A DNA stretch of 64,000 bases from Comamonas halotolerans (GCF_030162935.1 NZ_JASAUZ010000012.1:62001-126000); one strand, 5' to 3'. Numbered from the stretch's first letter, positions 39,488-51,425 are shown. The notes: generated by a model from the letters alone, not told the origin. Numbers and translations are program-made.

Positions 39488-40258
39488 ATGAAACGCATTT
39501 CCGTGATCGCCGCTGCCACCTTGGCAGTACTGGCTGCTACTGGTGCCCACGCCCGTAGCTTGGATGCCATCCAAAAAGATGGCACCCTCCGCCTCGCAAC
39601 CGAAGGCTACTACGCGCCTTTTGCCTACTTTGAAGGCAAAAAGCTGGTGGGCTTTGAAGTGGATTTGGCCGAACTGATGGCCCAAAAAATGGGGTTGAAG
39701 TTCGAGTGGAAAACCATCTCGTTCGATGCTTTGCTCACCGGCCTCAAGCAAGACCGTTGGGACTTGGTCATTTCCTCACACGGCATCACGCCCGAACGTG
39801 AAAAGGCCGTGAACTTCACTGCGCCTCATTACTGCTCGGGTGCGCAGGTCATCTCCACCGACGCAGCCATCAAGGCAGGCAAGGATCTGGATGGCAAAAC
39901 CGTATCCGCCCAGACCGGAACCACCTATCTGGACTACGTGCAAAAAAGCGTTCCCGGCGTCAAGCGTGTGGTGAACTTCCCCACCAACGAAGCTGCCATG
40001 AACGCCCTGATGACCAAGCGCTCCGATGCCTGGGTAACCGAACGCTTCCTGGCCAAGGAAATGCTGCAGAAAAACCCCAAGATCAAGTTCCACCAAGGCG
40101 AGTTGCTGTTTGTGGAAAAGATCGCTGCAGCCGTTGCCAAAGACAACCAGCCTTTGGCTGACGCGTGGAACAAGGCATTTGCCGAATCCTTGAAGGACGG
40201 CAGCTACGCCAAGATTTCGCAAAAATGGTTCCAGGAAGACATTCGTTGCCCTGAGTAA
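39488..40258 (+). CDS. Amino acid ABC transporter substrate-binding protein
   Basis: Periplasmic receptor of a polar amino acid importer (family 3 solute-binding protein). The 256-residue precursor has a signal peptide ending in GAHA. The mature part has LRLATEGYYAPFAYFEGKKLVGFEVDLAELMA and DLVISSHGITPEREKAVNFTAPHY, both diagnostic. The ligand amino acid cannot be fixed by reading. The frame is open upstream to 39356 through the leader, but the ATG at 39488 has AGGA ahead and gives the signal peptide. A terminator follows before the permease gene. Confidence 0.94.
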   Translation: MKRISVIAAATLAVLAATGAHARSLDAIQKDGTLRLATEGYYAPFAYFEGKKLVGFEVDLAELMAQKMGLKFEWKTISFDALLTGLKQDRWDLVISSHGITPEREKAVNFTAPHYCSGAQVISTDAAIKAGKDLDGKTVSAQTGTTYLDYVQKSVPGVKRVVNFPTNEAAMNALMTKRSDAWVTERFLAKEMLQKNPKIKFHQGELLFVEKIAAAVAKDNQPLADAWNKAFAESLKDGSYAKISQKWFQEDIRCPE

Positions 40259-40318
40259 AGCCGCGAAAGGGCAGCCGCTGCACGCGCCATGACGATGGCC
40301 GGCGCAGCGTGCTCCCAG

Positions 40319-40348
40319 CGCCCTGACCCACTTGTCAGGGCGTTTTTT
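40319..40348 (+). terminator. Internal terminator between binding-protein and permease genes
   Basis: A 9-bp stem CGCCCTGAC (40319-40327) pairs with 40334-40342 and is followed by six T. Terminators in this position usually allow the binding protein to be made in excess over the membrane complex. Confidence 0.8.
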
Positions 40349-40371
40349 GTTTCACCAACCTCATTTTTCTT

Positions 40372-41154
40372 ATGCTTACCGCCCTCTGGCCCTCCCATTG
40401 GAGCCGTCCACAGCGCAGCAATGCCACCCTGGTCACCGCACTGGTGCTGATGGTGGTGGTCGTGTCTTTGCTGGGTGAATTGCTCGCCCTCATGCCCGAG
40501 CCTATTGGCGACCACGCAGCCGAATTTGCCGAGGGTGCCCGCACCACCCTGTATCTCACTCTTATCAGTGGCGCTGCAGGCCTGCTGCTTGGAGTGATCG
40601 CAGCGCTGGCACGCACCTCGGGCAATGCTGTGCTGCGCACCATCGCCAGCACCTACATCTGGATCATCCGAGGCACGCCGCTGCTGGTACAAATTCTGTT
40701 CATGTACTTTGCGCTGCCCGTACTGGTGCCCGGGTTGAATTTGCCCGATTTTGCCGCAGCCTGCCTGGCCTTGTCGCTCAACGTCGGGGCCTACAACGCT
40801 GAAGCAGTACGCGCTGGCCTGAATGCCGTGCCGCGTGGCCAGGCCGAAGCCGCACGCGCACTGGGTCTCCCCAAAACCCGCGTGTTTTCGGATGTGGTCT
40901 TCCCCCAGGCGTTCAAGATTTCGCTACCACCGCTGGTGAGCAACTTTGTGGCTTTGCTCAAAGACTCATCGCTGGCGTATGCCATTGGCGTGGTGGAACT
41001 GACCAATGTGGGCAACCGCATCCAGTCTTCCACATTTCAGCCCGTCGAAACCCTGATCACCGTGGGTGTGACCTATCTGGTGCTGACCACGCTGGTGACC
41101 CAGGTGACGGCAGCCGTCGAGTACCGCTTTGATGTGGAGGGTCGCCAGAAATGA
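40372..41154 (+). CDS. Amino acid ABC transporter permease
   Basis: A 260-residue inner-membrane permease of the HisM/GlnP type. The N-terminal helix is followed by [35 protein letters not shown] and the EAA loop [23 protein letters not shown], which contacts the ATPase. No second permease is present, so it should work as a homodimer. Its stop overlaps the start of the ATPase gene by four bases. Confidence 0.95.
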   Translation: MLTALWPSHWSRPQRSNATLVTALVLMVVVVSLLGELLALMPEPIGDHAAEFAEGARTTLYLTLISGAAGLLLGVIAALARTSGNAVLRTIASTYIWIIRGTPLLVQILFMYFALPVLVPGLNLPDFAAACLALSLNVGAYNAEAVRAGLNAVPRGQAEAARALGLPKTRVFSDVVFPQAFKISLPPLVSNFVALLKDSSLAYAIGVVELTNVGNRIQSSTFQPVETLITVGVTYLVLTTLVTQVTAAVEYRFDVEGRQK

Positions 41155-41906
41155 TCAGTGCCACCAAAGACCGCACACCGTACATCGTCTGCGAACACGT
41201 CACCAAATCCTTTGGCAACCACCAGGTGCTCAAGGGTGTGTCCACTGCGTTCAGCAAGGGCGAAGTGACCGTCATCATTGGCGCTTCGGGCTCCGGGAAA
41301 TCGACCCTGCTTCGTGCCTTGAACCGCCTGGAGCCCCATGACGGAGGCCGCATCACCATCGGTGGCGTGCCTGTCACCGATCATGAGGCCACGCTGCAAA
41401 AGCAGCGCTGCGAAGTCGGCATGGTGTTCCAGCAGTTCAACCTGTTTGGTCATATGACGGTGCTGGACAACATCACCCTGGCACCTCGTCGCATCCACAA
41501 GATGGCGCGTGCCGCTGCCAATGCCAAAGCCATGCAACTGCTGGAACGCGTAGGCATGCAGGCACATGCACACAAGTATCCTTGGCAACTGTCCGGCGGA
41601 CAGCAGCAGCGTGTAGCAATCGCCCGTGCGCTGGCCATGGAGCCACAGGTGATGCTGTTTGACGAGCCGACCTCCGCACTTGACCCCGAAATGGTGCAGG
41701 AGGTGCTGGAAGTCATGCGCGAACTGGCCAAAAGCGGCATGACCATGATTGTAGTCACCCATGAAATGGGCTTTGCTCGCGAAGTGGCTGATCGCGTGAT
41801 GTTCTTTGACCAGGGCTGCATTGCCCACGAAGCACCTCCCGCTGAGTTCTTTGCACATCCTGCCAACGAACGCATCGCCGCATTTATTGGCCGCGTGGCA
41901 CACTAA
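41151..41906 (+). CDS. Amino acid ABC transporter ATP-binding protein
   Basis: A 251-residue ATPase of the GlnQ/HisP type. Walker A is GASGSGKST, the signature is [15 protein letters not shown], Walker B is [15 protein letters not shown] and the switch histidine is in [15 protein letters not shown]. Its ATG overlaps the permease stop (ATGA). It completes the binding protein, permease and ATPase set that starts at 39488. A terminator follows. Confidence 0.96.
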   Translation: MISATKDRTPYIVCEHVTKSFGNHQVLKGVSTAFSKGEVTVIIGASGSGKSTLLRALNRLEPHDGGRITIGGVPVTDHEATLQKQRCEVGMVFQQFNLFGHMTVLDNITLAPRRIHKMARAAANAKAMQLLERVGMQAHAHKYPWQLSGGQQQRVAIARALAMEPQVMLFDEPTSALDPEMVQEVLEVMRELAKSGMTMIVVTHEMGFAREVADRVMFFDQGCIAHEAPPAEFFAHPANERIAAFIGRVAH

Positions 41907-41953
41907 GCACTGCGACCCTGCCGCATTCCCAGCGGCAGCCCTCTATTTTCAAG

Positions 41954-41984
41954 AGCTGCTAGCGCCGTGCTGGCAGCTTTTTTT
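41954..41984 (+). terminator. Terminator after the amino acid ABC operon
   Basis: A 10-bp stem with one G-T pair, AGCTGCTAGC (41954-41963) with 41969-41978, is followed by seven T. It lies about 50 bases past the ATPase stop and 20 before the EamA gene. Confidence 0.8.
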
Positions 41985-42003
41985 GCGTCTTCTCCGATTT
42001 CTC

Positions 42004-42927
42004 ATGCGTACCGAACGTCTGGGCCTGCTGGCTCTGCTGACCGTGACCATGGTCTGGGGCACAACCTTCCCCGCCATGAAGCAACTCACTGCGGATCTGA
42101 CCGCACTGCAAATCATCTGGTTGCGTTTTGGCATGGCCGCAGTGCTGCTGCTGCCTCTGTGGCGGGGCATGCGCAGCGCCGAGTGGCGCTGGGGCCTGGG
42201 TCTGGGTGTGCTGAACTTTGTGGCTTTCTGGCTGCAAATCGAAGGTCTGCACTACACCAGCAGCAACCGCAATGCCTTTGTCACCGGATTGAATGTCTTG
42301 ATCGTCCCGCTGATCGCCTGGCTGCTGATGCGTCGAGCAATTGGCTGGCAGGTCTGGGGCGCCTGCGCCATGGCCGTGGGCGGCATGTGCCTGATGTTTT
42401 TTGAAGATGCTCCATGGAACTGGGGCGACACGCTCACGCTATGCAGCGCCCTGGTCTATGCCTGCTTCATTTTGAGCATGGAAGCAGCCGCGCTGCGCAA
42501 CGTGCGGACACCGTTGCGCGCAGGCCGAATGGCCGCTGCCCTGGCTGGTTCCATGTGGCTGTGCACCACGCTGATTCTGCTGGTGCAACCCCAGGGCATG
42601 CACCAGCTCCATACCCAGGCCTCATCACTGTCGACCAATGCATGGGTTGCCTTGTTTTATCTGGGCTTGATTGCCAGCGCCATGGTGGTTGTTTTTCAAG
42701 CCTGGGGGCAGCAACGCGTGGATGCCATGCGCAGCGCCATTGTGTTTGGTCTGGAGCCCGTGTTTGCTTCACTCACCGCATGGTGGCTGATCGATGAGCG
42801 CATGGGTCTGGTGGCCATCGCAGGCGCGGCCTTGATTGTGGCAGCCTTGATCTTCAGCCAATGGCAACCAGCACCGTGGCTGAAAAAAAGCAAGCCAACA
42901 GCACCCGACCATACAGCCCGCGTCTGA
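42004..42927 (+). CDS. EamA/DMT family transporter
   Basis: A 307-residue drug/metabolite transporter with ten predicted helices in two EamA repeats. The N-terminal LLTVTMVWGTTFPAMKQL and the second-repeat ALVYACFILSMEA, with FGLEPVFASLTAWWLIDERMG near the end, are typical. The exported substrate is unknown. The longer upstream frame overlaps the ABC gene and was rejected in favour of the ATG at 42004. It converges on mrdA with only 16 bases between stops. Confidence 0.92.
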   Translation: MRTERLGLLALLTVTMVWGTTFPAMKQLTADLTALQIIWLRFGMAAVLLLPLWRGMRSAEWRWGLGLGVLNFVAFWLQIEGLHYTSSNRNAFVTGLNVLIVPLIAWLLMRRAIGWQVWGACAMAVGGMCLMFFEDAPWNWGDTLTLCSALVYACFILSMEAAALRNVRTPLRAGRMAAALAGSMWLCTTLILLVQPQGMHQLHTQASSLSTNAWVALFYLGLIASAMVVVFQAWGQQRVDAMRSAIVFGLEPVFASLTAWWLIDERMGLVAIAGAALIVAALIFSQWQPAPWLKKSKPTAPDHTARV

Positions 42928-42943
42928 ACTGTGTCCTGGAGGC

Positions 42944-45013
42944 TCAATCCTCGGCTTCAGCTTCAGGCTCTTCTTGCGCAGATGTGGATTCCTGCGCGCG
43001 CTGCTCGGCCATATCCCCACCGCTGAAATCCTGAATCACACGCGGTGCACCCACACCGGGTAGCTCCATACGCTCATACTGCGCCATCATTTCGTAGCCA
43101 CGGCGAGGTGTGCCAATGGGGCGTGTGGCCTTGCCTTTGCGCATGGCCGCCATGTCTTCCTCACTGGGATAGCGATCCAGCAACCAGTAATCGAATACAC
43201 GCCGCGCAATGGGCGCAGCCGCTGCCGCACCAAAACCCGCGTTCTCCACAATCAGCGCCAAAGCAATCTTGGGGTTTTCTGCCGGAGCATAAGCAATATA
43301 GAGCGAGTGGTCGCGTTGGTGTTCAGCCAGCTTGGCGGCGTTGTACTTTTCCTTCTGTCCCACCGTCACGGCCTGTGCCGTACCCGTTTTGCCTGCCGAG
43401 GTATAAGGTGCCCCCGCAAACACACCGCGCGAAGTGCCTTCCACGGTCACCGCAGCCACTGCACTGCGCACCGCTTCCACATGTGCAGGCTTGTAGCCCA
43501 TGTTCTTGCCGGGCTCACGGTACAGCGAGGTGAACTCTCGCGTCACTGCATTGACAGTCCCCTTGCCCAGGTGCGGCGTGTGCTGGATACCGTGATTGGC
43601 CAGCATGGACGTGGCGTATGCCAGCTGCAACATGGTGAAGTGGTTATAGCCCTGGCCGATTCCCAACGAGATGGTCTCACCCGCATACCACTTCTTCTGT
43701 TCGGGCCGTTTGTAGGTATTTCGCTTCCACTCCGTGCTGGGCAACACACCCTTGCCCTCGCCCAGCAAGTCGATCCCCGTCTGGCGTCCGAATCCCATAG
43801 GCAACAGATGCTCGTGGATCATGTCCACGCCCATGTCGTTGGCCAGCATGTAGTAATACACATTGGAGGACTTGATGATGGAGCGGCGCAGATTGGTCGG
43901 GCCGTTGGGGTGGCCTGAGCGAAAGGTATGCCCTGCAAAAGTCCAGCTACCGTTGTCCTGGATGGTTGTCTCGATCTTGCGCTTGCCCGACTCAAGGCCC
44001 GCGATCGCCATAAAGGGCTTGTAAGTTGATCCAGGAGGGTAGGTACCGCGCAGCGCACGATTGAGAAGTGGCCGGTCCAGCGAGTTATTAAGTAAGTCCC
44101 AACTTTCCTGATCAATCCCATCCACAAAAAGGTTCAGGTCATAACCAGGTTTGCTCACCATGGCCAGCACCTCCCCGTTTTGTGGATCCATGGCAACCAA
44201 GGCACCACGGCGCTCACCGTAGAGCTCCTCTACCAGTTTTTGCAGGCCAACATCCAGCGTCAGCACCACCGTATCACCAGGAGTGGCCGGGCGACTGTTC
44301 AGGCGCCGCACGGCAAACCCCCCTGCTGTAGTCTCCAACTGCTCCCAGCCCGTGAGCCCGTGCAACTGCTTTTCATAGCTTTGTTCGATGCCCAGCTTGC
44401 CGATCACCTCCGTGCCGCGGTAGTTGGCGTAGTCGTCGCTGTCTTCCAGAGCCTCTTGCTCCCTCTGATTGATACGCCCGATGTAGCCCACCACATGGCC
44501 TGCCACATCTTCCAAAGGGTAGTTGCGAAAGAAACGCGCCTTGATGTCCACCCCGGGAAAGCGCCAGCGCTGGGCCGTAAATCGCGCCACTTCTTCATCG
44601 GTCAGACGGCTGCGCAGAGGAATCGACTCGAAACGTTTGGAATCCTCCATCAAACGTTTGAATTTGCGGCGGTCACGCGGCGTGATCTCCACCAGGGTGG
44701 AAAGCTCATCGATGGTGGCCTCCAGATCTTTGATCTTGGAGCGGGTGACCTCTAATGTATAGGCCGAGTAATTGGTGGCCAGCACAATACCGTTTCGATC
44801 CAGAATCTGCCCCCGATTGGGCACCACGGGCACTACTGCGGTACGGTTGCTCTCGGCACGTTCAGCGAACGCATCGTGCCGCACCACCTGCAGCACAAAC
44901 AGGCGGTAGACCAGCACGCCAAACATGAGCAGCACCACCAGCGCCACCACCCAGATGCGCAGGCGGAACTTCATCAGCTCCGTTTCGCTGTTTCTGACCT
45001 CAAAGCCACTCAT
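42944..45013 (-). CDS. mrdA: Penicillin-binding protein 2 (rod-shape transpeptidase)
   Basis: Cross-links peptidoglycan during cell elongation. The 689-residue protein has one N-terminal transmembrane helix (about residues 18-40), the pedestal domain, and a transpeptidase domain with the active-site STYK (PPGSTYKPF), SSN (IKSSNVYYY) and KTG (SAGKTGTAQ). It is about 55 residues longer than E. coli PBP2, mostly from an acidic C-terminal tail ending EEPEAEAED. The ATG at 45013 follows CAGGAG. It is the last gene of mreB-C-D-mrdA; rodA does not follow as it often does. Confidence 0.97.
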   Translation of the reverse strand: MSGFEVRNSETELMKFRLRIWVVALVVLLMFGVLVYRLFVLQVVRHDAFAERAESNRTAVVPVVPNRGQILDRNGIVLATNYSAYTLEVTRSKIKDLEATIDELSTLVEITPRDRRKFKRLMEDSKRFESIPLRSRLTDEEVARFTAQRWRFPGVDIKARFFRNYPLEDVAGHVVGYIGRINQREQEALEDSDDYANYRGTEVIGKLGIEQSYEKQLHGLTGWEQLETTAGGFAVRRLNSRPATPGDTVVLTLDVGLQKLVEELYGERRGALVAMDPQNGEVLAMVSKPGYDLNLFVDGIDQESWDLLNNSLDRPLLNRALRGTYPPGSTYKPFMAIAGLESGKRKIETTIQDNGSWTFAGHTFRSGHPNGPTNLRRSIIKSSNVYYYMLANDMGVDMIHEHLLPMGFGRQTGIDLLGEGKGVLPSTEWKRNTYKRPEQKKWYAGETISLGIGQGYNHFTMLQLAYATSMLANHGIQHTPHLGKGTVNAVTREFTSLYREPGKNMGYKPAHVEAVRSAVAAVTVEGTSRGVFAGAPYTSAGKTGTAQAVTVGQKEKYNAAKLAEHQRDHSLYIAYAPAENPKIALALIVENAGFGAAAAAPIARRVFDYWLLDRYPSEEDMAAMRKGKATRPIGTPRRGYEMMAQYERMELPGVGAPRVIQDFSGGDMAEQRAQESTSAQEEPEAEAED

Positions 45014-45063
45014 GCCGGCTCCTGAGGGTGGGCGTTGACTGCCTGCGCTGCATCACACCAGCC

Positions 45064-45582
45064 TTACAAGGGACGGTTGCTGTCCGCATCGGGTGCACGG
45101 CGTTGCGGGGCCAGCAAAATTGCCCCCAAAATGGGCCACAGCAGCATCTCCAGCACAGGAGCAAGAGCAATCGAAATCCCAGGAAACATCCCTCCAGCCA
45201 GCATGCGAATCAGCATCTGCAGCAAATGGGCCATGGCAAACACAGGCAGCCATTGAACTGCCTGGATCAGTGGCGAAAACCACATCATGCGACGGCTCAA
45301 GTGCTGTGCCACAAAAACAACAAGCACATAAGTAAGCGCATGCTGACCCAGCAAGGCTGTTTGCTGCACATCCACACCCAGGCCCAGCAAAAAGGCCACA
45401 CTCATGGGCATGCGATTGGGGTGGTGCATGGCCCAGAAAATCAGCACCAGCATCAGCACATCAGGCATCCAGACAAAGCCGCCCAAAGGCAACAGGCTCA
45501 GCACAAAAGCCACTGCCACACTGAATGCAATAAAAGCCGGACTCACCGGCATCAGCAATTGCTGACCACGCGGCATGATCAT
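45064..45582 (-). CDS. mreD: Rod shape-determining protein MreD
   Basis: A 172-residue membrane protein with five to six hydrophobic helices that links MreC to the elongation machinery. LPLGGFVWMPDVLMLVLIFWAMHHPNRM and the later GVDVQQTALLGQHAL fit the family. Its start overlaps the mreC stop by four bases (ATGA), showing translational coupling. Confidence 0.94.
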   Translation of the reverse strand: MIMPRGQQLLMPVSPAFIAFSVAVAFVLSLLPLGGFVWMPDVLMLVLIFWAMHHPNRMPMSVAFLLGLGVDVQQTALLGQHALTYVLVVFVAQHLSRRMMWFSPLIQAVQWLPVFAMAHLLQMLIRMLAGGMFPGISIALAPVLEMLLWPILGAILLAPQRRAPDADSNRPL

Positions 45583-46574
45583 CGTTGGCCTCCCGGTCCA
45601 GGCAAGTTGTCAACGCCCGAGGAGCGGCGCTGGGCCGATTTGTCTTCGCGCTGCTGCTGAGCCTGAGCCTCGGTCGGCACAATAGGCTGCGCATCTGGTG
45701 CGTGCTCGGCTTTGATGGTATTGAGTGGTGTCAGCACCATGACGTGACGAGCGCCATCCAAACGGGCAATCGGCTCACAGTAAATGCGCATGAAGGGCGA
45801 CTGGGCGCGGCGTTCCACCTGCACCACACGAGCTACCGGCAGACCGGCCATGTACACGCCATCGACACCGCTGGTGACCAATTCGTCACCTTCCTGAACA
45901 TCTGCGTCATTGGACATAAAGCGCAGTTCCATACCATCAGTGCGCAGGTTGGATGCATCCCCGTAGGCCACGCTGCGAACGCCTGTGCGCGCCACCATGA
46001 CTGGGATGGCCTGATCGCGGTCCGACAACAGTGTCACTTCACTCGAAAACGGTTGCACACGTGTGACCTGGCCCAGAACACCCAGCTCGTCCATGACAGG
46101 GCTTCCTGCCTCCACGCCTGCAACCTTGCCCTTGTCCAGTACCACGCGACGCGTGTAGCTGTCTGGCGTTTCGTACATCACCTCAGCAGCCACCGTGCTC
46201 ACGGTCAAACGATCACGCAGTTGCAGCAAGGCACGCAACTGCTGGTTTTCCTTATCCAGGCGTTCGGCATCTTGTGCCTTGAGCACCATGGCCGTCATCT
46301 GACGACGCGCCTCGGCAGCTTCGTTTTGTGCAGCTCTCAGATCCTGGAAATAGCCTTTGCCGCTGGACAACCATTCAACAGGCTGCATCACCGTCCACTG
46401 CAAAGGGTAAAGCACCACTGAAACCGCTTGCCGCAATGGCTCGGTCAACCTGAAGCGGGCATCTGCCAGCATCAGCACCACTGCCAGCACACTCAGCACC
46501 AGCACGCGCGTACCAGCTGAAACGCTATGTTTGAATGAAGATGGAGCATCGCGCTCCAGCGTTCTCAAGCTCAT
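45579..46574 (-). CDS. mreC: Rod shape-determining protein MreC
   Basis: A periplasmic scaffold of the elongasome. The 331-residue product has one N-terminal transmembrane helix, a coiled coil (about residues 75-115), and the paired beta-barrel domains with VLDKGKVAGVEAGSPVMDELGVLGQVTRV. About 40 C-terminal residues are low in complexity and rich in Gln, Arg and Pro. The ATG at 46574 has AGG at a good distance; a GTG three codons upstream is the alternative. It starts about 150 bases after the mreB stop. Confidence 0.95.
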   Translation of the reverse strand: MSLRTLERDAPSSFKHSVSAGTRVLVLSVLAVVLMLADARFRLTEPLRQAVSVVLYPLQWTVMQPVEWLSSGKGYFQDLRAAQNEAAEARRQMTAMVLKAQDAERLDKENQQLRALLQLRDRLTVSTVAAEVMYETPDSYTRRVVLDKGKVAGVEAGSPVMDELGVLGQVTRVQPFSSEVTLLSDRDQAIPVMVARTGVRSVAYGDASNLRTDGMELRFMSNDADVQEGDELVTSGVDGVYMAGLPVARVVQVERRAQSPFMRIYCEPIARLDGARHVMVLTPLNTIKAEHAPDAQPIVPTEAQAQQQREDKSAQRRSSGVDNLPGPGGQR

Positions 46575-46677
46575 GGTGTGCACCTGCGCGTATACCCAGC
46601 GCCATCGCCGGTTGAACCGTACGACTCGCTGGACAGCCGAGCTTTCTCAGAGACCATGGGAAACCATTCAATCCAAA

Positions 46678-46715
46678 AGCTTGCCGCCTACGCCAAGGGT
46701 ACAGGTCGGCAAGCT
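46678..46715 (-). other. Hairpin between mreB and mreC
   Basis: A perfect 9-bp inverted repeat (AGCTTGCCG at 46678-46686, complement at 46707-46715) lies in the 152-base gap between mreB and mreC. On the minus strand it is followed by TTTGG, a weak T tract. It may lower mreCD-mrdA expression relative to mreB or protect the mreB mRNA end. Confidence 0.45.
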
Positions 46716-46726
46716 GTGTGCCTGCA

Positions 46727-47770
<1,044 letters not shown>

Positions 47771-48003
47771 TCAATTTTCCTCTCAGGCACAGCACGCGCT
47801 TCGACTTGCTATCGCCAAGGTATAGATCAACAGGAATCAGGGGGGAGTCAAGTTTAGGCTTTTCTGCACAATCCCAACCATTCAGAGATGGTCAAAGATG
47901 GTAATCGCGCAAAGACCAGATAATACCGTATCCCCTGTGAATAACTCATGGCGGTACACACCGCCGGACAGCTTTACATCCGGTTTCCCACCGAAGAAAA
48001 CAT

Positions 48004-48303
48004 ATGGCACTCACCTCGAACGACATTGACCGCATCGCCAACTTGGCGCGGCTCGAACTCTCAACCGCAGAAAGTGAGCGCATGCTCTCTCAACTTAACG
48101 GCTTTTTCGGCATTGTCGAGAAGATGCAGGCTGTGGACACTTCGGGCATCCAGCCCCTGGCACACCCCGTTGCCGCCATCCAGGACGTGGTTCTACGCCT
48201 GCGTGAGGACGAGGCTTGGGAAGCCAACCAGCGCGAAGCCAATATGCAAAATGCGCCCGCCCAAAGCGAAGGCCTGTTCCTCGTCCCCAAGGTCATCGAA
48301 TAA
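48004..48303 (+). CDS. gatC: Glutamyl-tRNA(Gln)/aspartyl-tRNA(Asn) amidotransferase subunit C
   Basis: A 99-residue subunit that wraps around GatA and stabilises the complex. [20 protein letters not shown] and the middle GIQPLAHPV are diagnostic. It is the first gene of gatCAB and is followed directly by gatA. Presence of GatCAB implies an indirect route for Gln-tRNA or Asn-tRNA formation; in many betaproteobacteria it serves Asn-tRNA, but the window cannot show which. Confidence 0.97.
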   Translation: MALTSNDIDRIANLARLELSTAESERMLSQLNGFFGIVEKMQAVDTSGIQPLAHPVAAIQDVVLRLREDEAWEANQREANMQNAPAQSEGLFLVPKVIE

Positions 48304-48324
48304 GTGCAAGGCAAATCACACGAC

Positions 48325-49815
48325 ATGAGCAATACTGAACTGCATAACCTGGGTGTGGCCGAGCTGGCAGCCCGATTGAAGAACAAAGAAATTTCTGCGG
48401 TCGAAGCCGCCCAGCACTTTCTAGCCCGCGCCAAACAGCACCAAAACCTTGGTGCCTTTGTGTCTATCAACGAAGACGTGACCCTGGCCCAGGCCAAGGC
48501 TGCAGACGCCCTGATTGCCGAAGGCAAGGGTGGCAAGCTGGCTGGTGTGCCGATTGCCCACAAAGACATCTTTGTCACCAAAGACTTTCCCACGACCGCA
48601 GCGTCCAAAATGCTCGAGGGCTACCAGTCGCCCTTTGACGCCACCGTGGTGACCAAGCTGGCCAACGCCGGTGTGGTGAACCTGGGCAAGCTCAATTGCG
48701 ATGAATTCGCCATGGGCGGCGCGAACGAAAACTCTGCCATCGCACCTGTGGGCTTTGATGCCGCACAGCCCGTGCGCAACCCCTGGAACACCGAGCGCGT
48801 GCCTGGAGGTTCTTCCGGCGGCTCTGCCGCAGCCGTGGCTGCCCGCCTGGCACCCGCAGTGACCGGCACCGATACCGGTGGCTCCATCCGTCAGCCCGCG
48901 TCGTTTTGCGGCATTACTGGTATCAAACCCACTTATGGCCGTGCCAGCCGCTACGGAATGATCGCTTTTGCCTCCTCGCTGGACCAGGCCGGCCCCATGG
49001 GGCGCAGCGCCGAAGACTGCGCACTGCTGCTCAGCGAGATGTGCGGCTCTGATCTGGACCGCGATTCCACCAGCCTGGACATGCCGGCCGAGGACTTCAC
49101 CACGAAGCTCAACGACAGCATTGAAGGCCTGCGCATTGGCATTCCTGCCGAATTCTTTGGTGAAGGTCTGAGCGCCGATGTACGCTCTGCCATCGATGCC
49201 GCTTTGAAGGAGTACGAAAAGCTGGGGGCCAAGCTGGTTCCCATCAGCCTGCCACGCACCGAGCTGTCTGTGCCGGTGTACTACATCCTGGCCCCTGCGG
49301 AAGCATCGTCCAATCTGTCACGCTTTGACGGTGTGAAGTTCGGCCACCGCGCGGCCAACTACAGCGACCTCAACGACATGTACAAAAAGACTCGCGCTGA
49401 AGGCTTTGGCGACGAGGTCAAGCGCCGCATCATGATTGGCGCCTATGTGCTGTCCGAAGGCTATTACGACGCCTACTACCTGCAAGCGCAAAAGATCCGC
49501 CGCATGATTGCCGACGACTTCCAGACCGCGTTCAAGGAATGCGACGTGATCGCCGGTGCCGCAGCGCCCACCACGGCTTGGGCCATTGGAGGCAAGGCAG
49601 ACCCTGTGTCGAATTACTTGGCCGACGTGTTCACCCTGCCCGCATCGCTGGCTGGGTTGCCCGGTTTGAGCCTGCCCGCAGGCTTTGGTGATGGTGGCAT
49701 GCCCGTGGGCCTGCAGCTGATTGGCAACTACTTTGCCGAAGGCAAGTTGCTCAACGCTGCGCACCGCTTCCAGCAAGCCACGGACTTCCACCTGCAACGC
49801 CCCGCAGGCATCTAA
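48325..49815 (+). CDS. gatA: Glutamyl-tRNA(Gln)/aspartyl-tRNA(Asn) amidotransferase subunit A
   Basis: Glutaminase subunit that releases ammonia from glutamine. The 496-residue protein has the amidase signature with the Ser-cis-Ser-Lys triad: the lysine in IAHKDIF, the bridging serine in [12 protein letters not shown], and the nucleophile in [12 protein letters not shown]. The ATG at 48325 ([10 protein letters not shown]) is preferred; a GTG at 48304 directly after the gatC stop would add seven residues. The gene lies between gatC and gatB. Confidence 0.97.
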   Translation: MSNTELHNLGVAELAARLKNKEISAVEAAQHFLARAKQHQNLGAFVSINEDVTLAQAKAADALIAEGKGGKLAGVPIAHKDIFVTKDFPTTAASKMLEGYQSPFDATVVTKLANAGVVNLGKLNCDEFAMGGANENSAIAPVGFDAAQPVRNPWNTERVPGGSSGGSAAAVAARLAPAVTGTDTGGSIRQPASFCGITGIKPTYGRASRYGMIAFASSLDQAGPMGRSAEDCALLLSEMCGSDLDRDSTSLDMPAEDFTTKLNDSIEGLRIGIPAEFFGEGLSADVRSAIDAALKEYEKLGAKLVPISLPRTELSVPVYYILAPAEASSNLSRFDGVKFGHRAANYSDLNDMYKKTRAEGFGDEVKRRIMIGAYVLSEGYYDAYYLQAQKIRRMIADDFQTAFKECDVIAGAAAPTTAWAIGGKADPVSNYLADVFTLPASLAGLPGLSLPAGFGDGGMPVGLQLIGNYFAEGKLLNAAHRFQQATDFHLQRPAGI

Positions 49816-49927
49816 AGCACCCCTGCCAGTGCATGCAGCCGCAAAGCCGCAGATCTGCCACGGCAGCACTCTCGGGAGCCTTTGCACTGGCACCACGTAT
49901 TGATTGCAGCAAGGACACACACAGCAC

Positions 49928-51373
49928 ATGACTGCGAAACTGATTCAGGGCTACGAAGTCGTCATCGGCTTTGAAACCCACGCCCAACTGGCGACCAACT
50001 CGAAAATCTTCAGCCGTGCCAGCACCGCTTTTGGTGCCGAGCCCAACACCCAGGCTTGCGCCGTGGACCTGGCCCTGCCCGGCACGCTGCCGGTGATGAA
50101 CAAAAAAGCGGTGGAATGCGCCATCAAGCTTGGCCTAGCGCTGGGCTCGCACATTGCGCCGCGCAGCATTTTTGCGCGCAAGAACTACTTCTACCCTGAC
50201 TTGCCCAAGGGCTACCAAATCTCGCAATTCGAGATTCCCGTGGTGCAAGGCGGTGAGGTGAGCTTCTACGTGGGTGACAAACAACACACCGTGCGTCTGG
50301 TGCGTGCTCATCTGGAAGAAGATGCAGGCAAGTCCGTGCACGACCAATTCCCCACCGAGTCGGGCATTGACCTGAACCGCGCAGGCACGCCGCTGCTGGA
50401 AATCGTGACCGAGCCCGACATCCGCAGTACCGAAGAGGCCGTGGCCTACGCCAAGGAACTGCACAAGATCGTCACCTGGATCGGCATTTGCGACGGCAAT
50501 ATGCAGGAAGGCTCGTTTCGCTGCGATGCCAACGTGTCGGTGCGCAAACCCGGCGCGCCCCTGGGCACCCGCCGCGAGATCAAAAACCTGAACTCGTTTC
50601 GCAACATGCAGATTGCCATCGACTACGAAATTCGCTGGCAGATCGAGCAAATTGAAGACGGCTACGATATCCAGCAAGCCACGGTGCTGTTCAACCCCGA
50701 CACGGGTGAAACCCGCGCCATGCGCACCAAGGAAGATGCTGCCGATTACCGCTACTTCCCCGATCCCGACCTGCCACCGCTGGTAGTGGCCGACAGCTGG
50801 GTACAGGCCGTGAAGGCCGATATGCCCGAACTGCCCCGTCACATGGCTGCCCGCTTTGTCGAGCAATACGCACTGCCCGAGTACGACGCCACCACACTGA
50901 CGCAGTCGCAAGAAATGGCCGCCTACTTCGAGCGCACCGCCAAGGGCTGCGAACAGCCCAAGCTGGCCTCCAACTGGGTGATGGGTGAAATTTCGCGCCG
51001 CCTGAACACCGAAGAAATTGGTATGGATGCGGTCAAGGTGAGCAGCGACCAATTGGCTGCCATGATCCGCCGCATTGCCGATGGAACCATCTCCAACAAC
51101 GCGGCCAAGCAAGTGTTCGAAGTCCTGTGGAGCGGTGAAGGCAGCGACGTTGACGCCGTGATTGAAGCCAAGGGCCTCAAGCAGATGAACGACACCGGTG
51201 CGCTGGAGAAGATCATTGACGAGGTGATCGCCGCCAACCCCGGCAATGTGGAGCAATACCGCGCTGGCAAGGACAAGGCGTTCAATGCACTGGTCGGACA
51301 GGTGATGAAAGCCTCCAAGGGCAAGGCAAACCCTGGCCAGGTGAACGAGTTGCTCAAGGCCAAGCTGGCCTGA
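49928..51373 (+). CDS. gatB: Glutamyl-tRNA(Gln)/aspartyl-tRNA(Asn) amidotransferase subunit B
   Basis: Kinase and tRNA-binding subunit that activates the acyl group on the tRNA. The 481 residues contain [29 protein letters not shown] and [15 protein letters not shown], all diagnostic, and the C-terminal YqeY-like tail domain. The ATG at 49928 has AAGGA ahead of it; an ATG-less longer frame starts at 49904. A 112-base gap separates it from gatA. Hairpins follow the stop. Confidence 0.97.
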   Translation: MTAKLIQGYEVVIGFETHAQLATNSKIFSRASTAFGAEPNTQACAVDLALPGTLPVMNKKAVECAIKLGLALGSHIAPRSIFARKNYFYPDLPKGYQISQFEIPVVQGGEVSFYVGDKQHTVRLVRAHLEEDAGKSVHDQFPTESGIDLNRAGTPLLEIVTEPDIRSTEEAVAYAKELHKIVTWIGICDGNMQEGSFRCDANVSVRKPGAPLGTRREIKNLNSFRNMQIAIDYEIRWQIEQIEDGYDIQQATVLFNPDTGETRAMRTKEDAADYRYFPDPDLPPLVVADSWVQAVKADMPELPRHMAARFVEQYALPEYDATTLTQSQEMAAYFERTAKGCEQPKLASNWVMGEISRRLNTEEIGMDAVKVSSDQLAAMIRRIADGTISNNAAKQVFEVLWSGEGSDVDAVIEAKGLKQMNDTGALEKIIDEVIAANPGNVEQYRAGKDKAFNALVGQVMKASKGKANPGQVNELLKAKLA

Positions 51374-51377
51374 CACT

Positions 51378-51412
51378 GCTACAGGCGCGTCGCGCAAGAC
51401 GTGCCTGTAGCG
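51378..51412 (+). other. Hairpin directly after gatB
   Basis: A 14-bp stem with one G-T pair (51378-51391 with 51398-51411 approximately) starts within 10 bases of the gatB stop. It lacks a T tract, so it is more likely an mRNA 3' stabiliser than a terminator on its own. Confidence 0.5.
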
Positions 51413-51425
51413 CCAGATAATTCTC